Source: Ampullaceana balthica
Lineage: Eukaryota > Mollusca > Gastropoda > Lymnaeidae
Length of the DNA stretch: 64,000 nt
Direction: 5' to 3'
NCBI GenBank assembly: GCA_944989445.1
Contig: CALYLW010001015.1
Coordinates: forward strand, 62,001 to 126,000
Shown: piece after piece, positions 45,700-57,389 of the stretch
How positions within the stretch are numbered: position 1 is the stretch's first letter
How the letters are laid out: each line of letters begins with the position of its first letter
Position numbers and translations under genes: made by a program
Notes under the pieces: model-generated
Database searches by the model: none
The model's input: only the letters and a program-made list of their open reading frames with translations
Told to the model about the DNA's origin: nothing

Positions 45700-47095
45700 A
45701 TTTTGGTAATATCCCTGTTGACAAGAAACACAGTAAATCATTTACTGATGGCGAGTTTGTAAGAGAATGTTCATTGAAAATTGTTGCAAATATCTGTCCC
45801 GAGAGAAAGCACGTGTTTGCCAATGTCTGCCTGTCACGCAACACAGTGGCTCTCAGAATTGAAGAAATATCATCTGACATTAAGAGACAATTAGAGGCAA
45901 AAGCAGAAAAAATTGACTTTTATCGTTAGCCTGTGATGAAAGCACTAATGCATCTGACACTGCACAACTTCTTATTTTTTAGATCAGTTAATGATGACAT
46001 GTGTGTGAGTGAAGAATAATGGACCTTCAGAGTCTTAAAGACCAAACAAGGGGAATAGATTTATTTGCTTCCGTTTGTTCTGCTGTAGATGACATTAAAC
46101 TACCATGGAAACAATATCTGGAATTATTACTTATGGTGCTCCTGCCATGATTGGTGAGCATAGTGGACTAGCAACACTTGCCTGTAACAAAATCAGTGAA
46201 GAGGGTGGCAAAGCTTTTAAACTTCACTGTATCATCCACCAAGTTATTTGTGTCATACATCTTAGATGTGATCATGTCATTAAGCCAGTGATAAAAGCTA
46301 TTAACTCTATTCGCCCTTAAGCCCTGTTTCACCGCCAGTTTCAGCAGTTTCTTCTTAACATCCAGGGATAATACAAAGATGTTGTGTATCACAATGGTGT
46401 TAGATGGCTCAGTCGGGGGACAGTAGTTCAGCGCTTCTACGCACTTAAAAAAGAAATTGGGCAATTCATGGAAGATAAGGAACAACCAATTCCAAAACTA
46501 TCTGATACTGCTGGACTGGCAGATTTTGCAATTTTAGTTGAAATGACAAGACATCTAAACAATCTTAACATAAATCTTCAAGGGCACAATGCAGTTGTAA
46601 TCCAATTATATTCACCTATCAAGGCCCTTGGAAACAAGCTGCAACTTTTTCAAAGGCAACTGTCTCAAATGTAGCCTAATACCAGACATTTACCCTCACT
46701 ACATGCAATCATGCCAAGTTTTCCGGAAAGAAGCTTCAATGAACTAATGCAGAGGTATGTTGCAAATATCACATCACTGGCTGATGAATTTCAAAGACGC
46801 TTTCGGGATTTTGCAACTATTGAAAAAAAAATCATGTCTTTTTCTACACTTTTCTTTGTTGACCCTGATAATGCTCCAGGCAATCTGCAGCTGGAATTAA
46901 TTGAGTTTAAAAATGATGCTGAATGTCACAGAAGACAACACCATCTTTCTCTCATTGACTTTTACTGTCAGCTGGATAAAGAGATATTCGAACATTTGCT
47001 AAGAAGATGCGCAGGTTGTTTGGCTGGACATACTTGTGTGTGCAGACATTTTCATTTATGAATTTTAAAAAGAACTGTGTGAGGACATGAATAAG
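45700..47095 (+). pseudogene. hAT transposase pseudogene (GTF2IRD2/ZBED5-like)
   Basis: Successive fragments in shifting frames resemble transposase-derived proteins such as GTF2IRD2 and ZBED5: FTDGEFVRECSLKIVANICP, ANVCLSRNTVALRIEEISSD (about 45740-45890), GIITYGAPAMIGEHSGL and FKLHCIIHQ (46105-46320), YHNGVRWLSRGTVVQRFYAL with FMEDKEQ (46384-46674), and FQRRFRDFATIEKKI with LQLELIEF (46711-47061). At least three frameshifts or stops separate them. The N-terminal BED finger is not seen and the C-terminus is degraded, so the element cannot encode an intact enzyme. Confidence 0.85.
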
Positions 47096-47164
47096 TGACT
47101 CTCACCTATGGGATATCATACGTATTAAAACGAGTGGCTTTGAGCCAGATTTCACCTATTTAAT

Positions 47165-47990
47165 AATAATAATAATAATAATTAATAATTTATATAGCGC
47201 TGTATCCCAGTAAGGAACGGGCTCACAGTGCTTTAGATGGAGATCATAACATACATATAATAATTAAATAACCATTCATACCACAATAACAACATAAAGG
47301 ACAGTACATTACACATAAGCTACGCTAATCATTAAAAACAAATGTTGTTTCATTAATTTTGTAAATACATTTTGAAAAGATGCGCCTTAAGTGCAGTTTT
47401 GAAGGACTTGGTAGTTGGAATAATACGGATGTGTAATGGTAGAGAACTCCATTGTTTGGCTGCACAAAAAGAGAATGATCTTTCGCCAAAAGTTTTAGTT
47501 TCTTCTCTTAGGACACAGAGAATACGTGTGTCTGCAGAAGAGCGTAGCTGACGACTGGGTGAGTAGACCGACAGAAGTTCAGTAAGATAGGAAGGAGATG
47601 AGTCAGAGAAGAAGTTGTGATAGAGAACAGCCAGCTTGTAATCAATGCGAGCTTGTATAGGCAGCCAATGAAGTGAGTGAAGAAGTGGAGTAACATGGTC
47701 ATGTGTTTTTTTTGGGCCTTGAGCACCAGTCTGGCAGCCGAATTTTGAACTTTCTGTAGTTTTGCAATGCATTGTTTTGGCACACCTGACAGAAGAGAAC
47801 TGCAATAATCAATACGAGCTAGTACAAGAGCACAGACTAGAGTTTTTGTGGCACTAACTGTTAAGTATTGACGGATTGAGCTGATCTGACGAATGGCAGT
47901 GTAGGCAGAGCGAAAGATGTGATTAATGAAGTTGTTGGTAGACATGTTGTCAGAAATAATGTAGCCATGATTCCTAGTCGAGATCTCAGT
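47165..47990 (-). mobile_element. CR1/L2-like LINE 3' fragment inside the hAT element
   Basis: On the minus strand the ORF2 C-terminus reads INHIFRSAYTAIRQISSIRQ, ARIDYCSSLLSGVPKQ, then after a frameshift HDHVTPLLHSLHWLPIQARI and a typical end AKQWSSLPLHIRI. The 3' end finishes with gcgctatataaattattaat and taa repeats. It is a different family from the LINE copies at 16010, 34025 and 59617. Its upstream side runs in frame into the 27-bp array. Confidence 0.85.
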
Positions 47991-50900
47991 ATCACCCTTC
48001 ACATTCAATATCTCAGTATCACCCTTCACATTCAAGATCTCAGTATCACCCTTCACATTCAAGATCTCAGTATCACCCTTCACATTCAAGATCTCAGTAT
48101 CACCCTTCACATTCAAGATCTCAGTATCACCCTTCACATTCAAGATCTCAGTATCACCCTTCACATTCAAGATCTCAGTATCACCCTTCACATTCAAGAT
48201 CTCAGTATCACCCTTCACATTCAAGATCTCAGTATCACCCTTCACATTCAAGATCTCAGTATCACCCTTCACATTCAAGATCTCAGTATCACCCTTCACA
48301 TTCAAGATCTCAGTATCACCCTTTCACATTCAAGATCTCAGTATCACCTTTCACATTCAAGATCTCAGTATCACCCTTCACATTCAAGATCTCAGTATCA
48401 CCCTTCACATTCAAGATCTCAGTATCACCCTTCACATTCAAGATCTCAGTATCACCCTTCACATTCAAAGATCTCAGTATCACCCTTCACATTCAAGATC
48501 TCAGTATCACCCTTCACATTCAAAGATCTCAGTATCACCCTTCACATTCAAGATCTCAGTATCACCCTTCACATTCAAGATCTCAGTATCACCTTTCACA
48601 TTCAAGATCTCAGTATCACCCTTCACATTCAAGATCTCAGTATCACCCTTTCACATTCAAGATCTCAGTATCACCCTTCACATTCAAGATCTCAGTATCA
48701 CCCTTCACATTCAAGATCTCAGTATCACCTTTCACATTCAAGATCTCAGTATCACCCTTCACATTCAAGATCTCAGTATCACCCTTCACATTCAATATCT
48801 CAGTATCACCCTTTCACATTCAAGATCTCAGTATCACCCTTCACATTCAAGATCTCAGTATCACCCTTCACATTCAAGATCTCAGTATCACCCTTCACAT
48901 TCAAGATCTCAGTATCACCCTTCACATTCAAGATCTCAGTATCACCCTTCACATTCAAGATCTCAGTATCACCCTTCACATTCAAGATCTCAGTATCACC
49001 CTTTCACATTCAAGATCTCAGTATCACCCTTCACATTCAAGATCTCAGTATCACCCTTCACATTCAAGATCTCAGTATCACCCTTCACATTCAAAGATCT
49101 CAGTATCACCCTTCACATTCAAGATCTCAGTATCACCCTTCACATTCAAGATCTCAGTATCACCCTTCACATTCAAGATCTCAGTATCACCCTTCACATT
49201 CAAGATCTCAGTATCACCCTTCACATTCAAGATCTCAGTATCACCCTTCACATTCAAGATCTCAGTATCACCCTTCACATTCAAGATCTCAGTATCACCC
49301 TTCACATTCAAGATCTCAGTATCACCCTTCACATTCAAGATCTCAGTATCACCCTTCACATTCAAGATCTCAGTATCACCCTTCACATTCAAGATCTCAG
49401 TATCACCCTTCACATTCAAGATCTCAGTATCACCCTTCACATTCAAGATCTCAGTATCACCCTTCACATTCAAGATCTCAGTATCACCCTTCACATTCAA
49501 GATCTCAGTATCACCCTTCACATTCAAGATCTCAGTATCACCCTTCACATTCAAGATCTCAGTATCACCCTTCACATTCAAGATCTCAGTATCACCCTTC
49601 ACATTCAAGATCTCAGTATCACCCTTCACATTCAAGATCTCAGTATCACCCTTCACATTCAAGATCTCAGTATCACCCTTCACATTCAAGATCTCAGTAT
49701 CACCCTTCACATTCAAGATCTCAGTATCACCCTTCACATTCAAGATCTCAGTATCACCCTTCACATTCAAGATCTCAGTATCACCCTTCACATTCAAGAT
49801 CTCAGTATCACCCTTCACATTCAAGATCTCAGTATCACCCTTTCACATTCAAGATCTCAGTATCACCCTTCACATTCAAAGATCTCAGTATCACCCTTCA
49901 CATTCAAGATCTCAGTATCACCCTTTCACATTCAAGATCTCAGTATCACCCTTCACATTCAAGATCTCAGTATCACCTTTCACATTCAATATCTCAGTAT
50001 CACCCTTCACATTCAAGATCTCAGTATCACCCTTTCACATTCAAGATCTCAGTATCACCCTTTCACATTCAAGATCTCAGTATCACCCTTCACATTCAAT
50101 ATCTCAGTATCACCCTTCACATTCAAGATCTCAGTATCACCCTTCACATTCAAGATCTCAGTATCACCCTTTCACATTCAAGATCTCAGTATCACCTTTC
50201 ACATTCAAGATCTCAGTATCACCCTTCACATTCAAGATCTCAGTATCACCCTTCACATTCAAGATCTCAGTATCACCCTTTCACATTCAATATCTCAGTA
50301 TCACCCTTCACATTCAAGATCTCAGTATCACCCTTCACATTCAAGATCTCAGTATCACCCTTCACATTCAAGATCTCAGTATCACCCTTCACATTCAAGA
50401 TCTCAGTATCACCCTTTCACATTCAAGATCTCAGTATCACCCTTCACATTCAAGATCTCAGTATCACCCTTCACATTCAAGATCTCAGTATCACCCTTCA
50501 CATTCAAGATCTCAGTATCACCCTTCACATTCAAGATCTCAGTATCACCCTTCACATTCAAGATCTCAGTATCACCTTCACATTCAAGATCTCAGTATCA
50601 CCTTCACATTCAAGATCTCAGTATCACCCTTCACATTCAAGATCTCAGTATCACCCTTCACATTCAAGATCTCAGTATCACCCTTCACATTCAAGATCTC
50701 AGTATCACCCTTCACATTCAAGATCTCAGTATCACCCTTCACATTCAAGATCTCAGTATCACCTTCACATTCAAGATCTCAGTATCACCCTTCACATTCA
50801 AGATCTCAGTATCACCCTTCACATTCAAGATCTCAGTATCACCCTTCACATTCAAGATCTCAGTATCACCCTTCACATTCAAGATCTCAGTATCACCCTT

Positions 50901-52904
50901 CACATTCAAGATCTCAGTATCACCCTTCACATTCAAGATCTCAGTATCACCCTTCACATTCAAGATCTCAGTATCACCCTTCACATTCAAGATCTCAGTA
51001 TCACCCTTCACATTCAAGATCTCAGTATCACCCTTCACATTCAAGATCTCAGTATCACCCTTCACATTCAAGATCTCAGTATCACCCTTCACATTCAAGA
51101 TCTCAGTATCACCCTTCACATTCAAGATCTCAGTATCACCCTTCACATTCAATATCTCAGTATCACCCTTCACATTCAAGATCTCAGTATCACCCTTCAC
51201 ATTCAATATCTCAGTATCACCCTTCACATTCAAGATCTCAGTATCACCCTTCACATTCAAGATCTCAGTATCACCCTTCACATTCAAGATCTCAGTATCA
51301 CCCTTCACATTCAAGATCTCAGTATCACCCTTCACATTCAAGATCTCAGTATCACCCTTTCACATTCAAGATCTCAGTATCACCCTTCACATTCAAGATC
51401 TCAGTATCACCCTTCACATTCAAGATCTCAGTATCACCCTTCACATTCAAGATCTCAGTATCACCCTTCACATTCAAGATCTCAGTATCACCCTTCACAT
51501 TCAAGATCTCAGTATCACCCTTCACATTCAAGATCTCAGTATCACCCTTCACATTCAAGATCTCAGTATCACCTTCACATTCAAGATCTCAGTATCACCC
51601 TTCACATTCAAGATCTCAGTATCACCCTTCACATTCAAGATCTCAGTATCACCCTTCACATTCAAGATCTCAGTATCACCCTTCACATTCAAGATCTCAG
51701 TATCACCCTTCACATTCAAGATCTCAGTATCACCCTTCACATTCAAGATCTCAGTATCACCCTTCACATTCAAGATCTCAGTATCACCCTTCACATTCAA
51801 GATCTCAGTATCACCCTTCACATTCAAGATCTCAGTATCACCCTTCACATTCAAGATCTCAGTATCACCCTTCACATTCAAGATCTCAGTATCACCCTTC
51901 ACATTCAAGATCTCAGTATCACCCTTCACATTCAAGATCTCAGTATCACCCTTCACATTCAAGATCTCAGTATCACCCTTCACATTCAAGATCTCAGTAT
52001 CACCCTTCACATTCAAGATCTCAGTATCACCCTTCACATTCAAGATCTCAGTATCACCCTTCACATTCAAGATCTCAGTATCACCCTTCACATTCAATAT
52101 CTCAGTATCACCCTTCACATTCAAGATCTCAGTATCACCCTTCACATTCAATATCTCAGTATCACCCTTCACATTCAAGATCTCAGTATCACCCTTCACA
52201 TTCAAGATCTCAGTATCACCCTTCACATTCAAGATCTCAGTATCACCCTTCACATTCAAGATCTCAGTATCACCCTTCACATTCAATATCTCAGTATCAC
52301 CCTTCACATTCAAGATCTCAGTATCACCCTTCACATTCAAGATCTCAGTATCACCCTTCACATTCAAGATCTCAGTATCACCCTTCACATTCAAGATCTC
52401 AGTATCACCCTTCACATTCAAGATCTCAGTATCACCCTTCACATTCAAGATCTCAGTATCACCCTTCACATTCAAGATCTCAGTATCACCCTTCACATTC
52501 AAGATCTCAGTATCACCCTTCACATTCAAGATCTCAGTATCACCCTTCACATTCAAGATCTCAGTATCACCCTTCACATTCAAGATCTCAGTATCACCCT
52601 TCACATTCAAGATCTCAGTATCACCCTTCACATTCAAGATCTCAGTATCACCCTTCACATTCAAGATCTCAGTATCACCCTTCACATTCAAGATCTCAGT
52701 ATCACCCTTCACATTCAAGATCTCAGTATCACCCTTCACATTCAAGATCTCAGTATCACCCTTCACATTCAAGATCTCAGTATCACCCTTCACATTCAAG
52801 ATCTCAGTATCACCCTTCACATTCAAGATCTCAGTATCACCCTTCACATTCAAGATCTCAGTATCACCCTTCACATTCAAGATCTCAGTATCACCCTTCA
52901 CTTT
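47977..52904. repeat. 4.9 kb array of a 27-bp repeat, about 182 copies
   Basis: The unit is cacattcaagatctcagtat plus caccctt. Most copies are identical; recurrent variants are aatatctc, a 28-bp form with ccctttcac, a 28-bp form with caaagatctc and a 26-bp form with accttcac. Every standard unit carries an agatct (BglII) palindrome. On the plus strand none of the three frames has a stop, producing a 1666-codon open frame that I regard as spurious. The minus strand encodes NVKGDTEIL in one frame. Confidence 0.98.
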
Positions 52905-54032
52905 AAAATTTTGCAATAAAAACCTCTGAATCTCAACATATGTTATTAAATCCTTTATATGAACTCGTGGTGTCTGCACCCTTGATTGCTTGATTGCTTG
53001 TCGCCAAAACTGTGGATCGATTTTTAACCCACTTGCTCGTAAGCTAGCGAGCTGGAATTTTGCAGGCAGTTTTGTACCGATAATAAAAAATAATGTATCA
53101 AAATTTCAGATCGATCGCATGTACCGTAATTAAATCATTGACTTTTTAGATTATTTTATTTATTCCTATGTATCATGCTATTTTTTGAGATAGAGCGTCG
53201 CGGTGCGTATTATATTGATCAACCTTTCTGTCGCGCAATAAGGTACGTATTTTATTGACAACTCTTTTTATAAACATACTAGGCTGTGCTGCCGCGCCGT
53301 GGCGCCTGCGGCGCCCACTTTTTTAAAATTCCCAACTAACTTATCCTTGTTTGATAAATACTGAAATGTACACAAAGTATTTTATAATAGGGATTGTAGG
53401 GCGCCTACGGCGCTCACTGCAGCTGTGGGGCGCCTACGGCGCCTAGCTTTTTTGTCAAAAGCCCAAGTAACTTATCATTTTTGATAAATACGAAATATTA
53501 AACTTGCTGAAATGTACACAAAGTATTTTATAATTATAAATCGTCAAATTATATTTTTACATCGTTCCCTTTTCAAAAATTAAAAAATAAGCTAAAACAA
53601 TAATGTCATATAATATATATATATATTTTTTACAGCGCGTCTTTAATTTATAATTATTTTGCACACCATTTTGATCGCCTTTCGATGCACGCCTTGTATT
53701 AAAATATAAGCTCAAAAAATGACGTCATAACGTTCCACATCCTTCCAGCCAGCCAGCCAGCCAGTGACTTGGACTATTATATTGTATATTCCTGATCGGT
53801 GCGCATTATATTAAACATGTTTTACGACACAACTGCAATTTTGTATTTTTGGATGGTCTTGTGCTGCGTATTATAATGAACATTCTTTTAGTTACTTCTC
53901 GTACATAAAGGATTTATAGTCAAAAACGTTTTTTAAAATATTTTTATATTATTTTAATCCGGCCCGCGAATATCTTTACTTCAAGGAATATGGCCCGTCA
54001 TGCAAAAAAGTTTGGACACCCCTGTTCTACGT

Positions 54033-54780
54033 GGTTAACCTACAAAACGGCCCCGGACAAAACGGACCTGTACTAATAGTAACAAATACAATCAAATATT
54101 ATATTAGTATTTTTACTCATCGATTCAGTGTTAGGTTTAGTTCACAAGAAACAATAATAATGACATCGCAAGAATGAATTTAATAATAGTTACTCGATAT
54201 GGTACCAAGTCACGATTGTTTGTTGAGAAGAAATAATAAAATAACATCACAAGAAATAATATAATAACATCACAAGAAATAATATAATAACATCACAAGA
54301 AATAATATAATAACATCACAAGAAATAATATAATAACATCACAAGAAATAATATAATAACATCACAAGAAATAATATAATAACATCACAAGAAATAATAT
54401 AATAACATCACAAGAAATAATATAATAACATCACAAGAAATAATATAATAACATCACAAGAAATAATATAATAACATCACAAGAAATAATATAATAACAT
54501 CACAAAAATTAATATAATAACATCACAAGAAATAATATAATAACATCACAAGAAATAATATCATAACATCACAAGAAATAATATCATAACATCACAAGAA
54601 ATAATTGTACAATTTGACCACTTTTTGTAAGGGTGAAAAAGTTGACAAAAGCTTAAATTTAAAGTTAAAATGCAAAAAATGTAAATTTTGTGTTAAAAAT
54701 TTAAACAATTTGTCTGGGGCCATTTTGATCGGGGCCGTTATGTCGGGGCCGTTTTGTCCGGGGCCCTTTTAACGGGTCAC
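54033..54780. mobile_element. Possible element bounded by inverted ggccccggacaaaacgg motifs
   Basis: caaaacggccccggacaaaacgg-type sequence near 54043 mirrors ccgttttgtccggggccc near 54755-54775. The interior is mostly the 23-bp array. No target duplication was found. Confidence 0.4.
54232..54606. repeat. 23-bp minisatellite, about 16 copies
   Basis: Tandem copies of ataataacatcacaagaaat plus aat, with atcataac variants at the right edge. Confidence 0.95.
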
Positions 54781-54894
54781 GCTTCTACGTGCATTTATTA
54801 AAGACTCCATGGCTGCGTTAAGATGCTACTTAATACTATCATAGGCCCCTCTTCCATAGACATTGATCCTAACAAATGGGCTTCATGGGAAAAA

Positions 54895-54962
54895 AGGCTG
54901 AGAATCACCGGTCTAGTTTTGAGAATCACCGGTCTAATTTTGAGAATCACCGGTCTAGTTTT
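54895..54962. repeat. 21-bp tandem repeat, 3 copies
   Basis: Three copies of gagaatcaccggtctagttt plus t. Confidence 0.9.
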
Positions 54963-55034
54963 CTGTGAAGGCGCCGGACGACATCCTTCAGTTTCAACAG
55001 TTGCATTGTTTCGGTGTGGAACACGTGACAGTTT

Positions 55035-56045
55035 CCGTGGCAACAAGCAGCCATTACCCACACTTTGTACTTCACGGCAACAAGCAGCCACTACCCACAC
55101 TTTGGCATGCACGGTTCAACAAGCAGTCACTACACACACTTTGTCCTGCGCGGTTCAACAAGCAGCCACTACCCACACTTTGTCCTGCACGGTTCAACAA
55201 GCAGCCACTAACCACACTTTGTCCTGCACTGTTCAACAAGCAGCCACTACCCACACTTTGTCCTGCACGGTTCAACAAGCAGCCACTGCCCACACTTTGT
55301 CCTGCACGGTTCAACAAGCAGCAACTAACCACACTTTGTCCTGCACTGTTCAACAAGCAGCCACTACCCACACTTTGTCCTGCACGGTGCAACAAGCAGC
55401 CACTAACCACACTTTGTCCTGCACTGTTCAACAAGCAGCCACTACCCACACTTTGTCCTGCATGGTTCAACAAGCAGCCACTGCCCACACTTTGTCCTGC
55501 ACGGTTCAACAAGCAGCCACTAACCACACTTTGTCCTGCACTGTTCAACAAGCAGCCACTACCCACACTTTGTCCTGCACGGTTCAACAAGCAGCCATTA
55601 CCCGCACTTTGTCCTGCACTGTTCAACAAGCAGCCACTACCCACACTTTGTCCTGCACTGTTCAACAAGCAGCCACTACCCACACTTTGTCATGCACGGC
55701 TCAACAAGCAGCCATTACCCACCCTTTTTATGCACTGTTCAACAAGCAGCAACTAGCCACTACCCACAATTTGTCCTGCACGGTTCAACAAGCAGCCACT
55801 ACCCACACTTTGTCCTGGATGGTTCAACAAGCAGCCACTACCCACACTTTGTCCTGCACTGTTCAACAAGCAGCCACTACCCACACTTTGTCCTGCACGG
55901 TTCAACAAGCAGGCATTACCCACACTTTGTCCTGCATGGTTCAACAAGCATCCACCACCCACACTTTGTCCTGCATGGTTCAACAAGCAGCCACTACCCA
56001 CACTTTGTCCTGCATGGTTCGTTTTTCCCTTGCAACATGCAGCCA
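55035..56045. repeat. 39-bp minisatellite, about 25 copies
   Basis: The unit contains ggttcaacaagcagccacta and cccacactttgtcctgcac. Because 39 is a multiple of 3, long ORFs exist in several frames on both strands (for example SCTVQQAATTHTL units). Equal openness of rival frames argues against coding. Confidence 0.95.
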
Positions 56046-56101
56046 CTAGCCACACGACCACACGTTTTTCGTTTAAAGAATTTTCTACGGTAAAAGGAGA
56101 A

Positions 56102-56413
56102 TGGTTGCAAACCTAGCTTTGCTTATGGAAGGTAATTTTTTTAAAATGTCATTGTTCTAAACCCAATGAACGAGTGTTGCAAGCAGGGCTTGGCTCGTCA
56201 CGAATCGTCCTGACGTGGTACTGGCCATAACAAGGTTACTTCCCTCTGCCATTGGTTTATCTATTATGGGTCAAGATTTTTGGAGACACTTTCCTCTAGG
56301 AATCCAAAGAATTTGATCGAAATGATCTCCCCTTTGAATTCTGCCACCCGAAGCCAATTGTAGACCTTCTAATATATAACTACGCCAATGCATAATTTTT
56401 AAAAAAAATATCA
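56102..56413. other. Intergenic DNA, no feature seen
   Basis: No gene, array or transposon end was recognised here. Confidence 0.4.
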
Positions 56414-56465
56414 CTGACGCTCCTTCTATTGCAGAACATTTCTGCGTCCTACTTTCTGGTAAGAA
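56414..56465 (-). mobile_element. LINE/SINE 3' tail fragment
   Basis: gacgctccttctattgcaga and tctgcgtcctac match the shared LINE/SINE tail in reverse orientation. Confidence 0.6.
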
Positions 56466-56494
56466 TGCGCTGACGATGACTCAGCGTTCACAGG

Positions 56495-56792
56495 CTATTA
56501 TACGGTGGTCGAGTGGCATGCGCGCTCGGCTGGCGTACCGATGGTCACGGGTTCGAATCCTTGTTAAGGCAAGGATTTGTTTCCGGGGCCTAGGGCGTCC
56601 CTGAGTCCACCCAGCTCCGAATGGGTGCCTAACATTAGTTAGGGAAATAAAGGCGGCTGGGTAATGCGTGGAACCCTTATAGCCGAGGCTTGTGAACGCT
56701 GCATCACTTGCCAACAGACCCTCATGGTCTGTGGACGCATTAATCTTCTGTATAGAAGGAGCGTCTGTATAGATAAGACAAGGCTTATTGTG
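56495..56792 (+). mobile_element. tRNA-derived SINE, family A
   Basis: Head with gtggtcgagtggcatgcgcg and B box gggttcgaatcc; body ccggggcctagggcgtccct; core tgtgaacgctgcatcacttg; tail cttctgtatagaaggagcgt and gataaga. It differs from the other copies by a short insertion (gggaaataaa). Confidence 0.87.
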
Positions 56793-56811
56793 GCACAATG
56801 TCATTTTTCCC

Positions 56812-56876
56812 CCCTAACTAGTCCTGTGTACTCATTCATTCGGAGCTGGGTGGACACAGGGACACCGTAAGCTCCA
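56812..56876 (-). mobile_element. SINE family A fragment
   Basis: cattcggagctgggtggaca and cagggacaccgtaagctcc match the middle of the SINE in reverse orientation, about 20 bp after the full copy. Confidence 0.6.
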
Positions 56877-56896
56877 GAGATTATTCGATATCTTAA

Positions 56897-56940
56897 CAGA
56901 TGACACTTTTCTGGGTGGAAAGACCTGCTCCAACTAGTTT
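56897..56940 (-). mobile_element. Short internal LINE fragment
   Basis: gacacttttctgggtggaaa followed by gacctgctccaactag matches the LINE ORF2 region coding [11 protein letters not shown] in reverse orientation. Confidence 0.65.
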
Positions 56941-57004
56941 ACAATAGGATGCAGACTTTTAACAAAAATATTTCTGTTAACTGTTGACACGGCGTCCTTT
57001 TTAA

Positions 57005-57389
57005 TTGAACAAATGAACTATTGAATGTATTACAACTAGATATGAACTATTGAATGTATTGCAACTAGATATGAACTATTGAATGTATTACAACTAGATA
57101 TGAACTATTGAATGTATTACAACTAGATATGAACTATTGAATGTATTACAACTAGATATGAACTATTGAATGTATTACAACTAGATATGAACTATTGAAT
57201 GTATTACAACTAGATATGAACTATTGAATGTATTACAACTAGATATGAACTATTGAATGTATTACAACTAGATATGAACTATTGAATGTATTACAACTAG
57301 ATATGAACTATTGAATGTATTGCAACTAGATATGAACTATCGAATGTATTGCAACTAGATATGAACTATTGAATGTATTACAACTAGAT
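57005..57389. repeat. 29-bp minisatellite, about 13 copies
   Basis: Copies of tatgaactattgaatgtatt plus acaactaga; a few have gcaactaga. Confidence 0.95.

Larger units (their letters stand above)
45349..54024 (+). mobile_element. 8.7 kb hAT element with target duplication, host to a giant minisatellite
   Basis: Ends CAGGGGTGTCCAAAG and TTTGGACACCCCTG are inverted repeats; flanks ttcaacgt (45341-45348) and ttctacgt (54025-54032) match at 7 of 8. Inside, in order: a decayed transposase, a minus-strand LINE fragment, the 27-bp array, a dispersed repeat at 53000-53185, and a duplicated ~190-bp segment with gcgcctacggcgc palindromes (53280-53540). The subterminal sequence matches the MITE at 39390. 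Confidence 0.9.

Noticed and set aside
47977..52904. CRISPR-like regular repeats
   Set aside because: Units are directly adjacent with no unique spacers, in eukaryotic DNA inside a transposon.
47919..52919. A 1666-codon open reading frame
   Set aside because: It consists of a 27-bp array whose unit has no stop in any plus-strand frame; the reading shifts between three peptides at 26- and 28-bp units, which a real protein-coding gene would not tolerate.
54823..56049. A 408-residue repetitive protein (VQQAATTHTL units)
   Set aside because: Rival long ORFs exist in other frames and on the other strand across the same 39-bp array, with no sign of coding selection.
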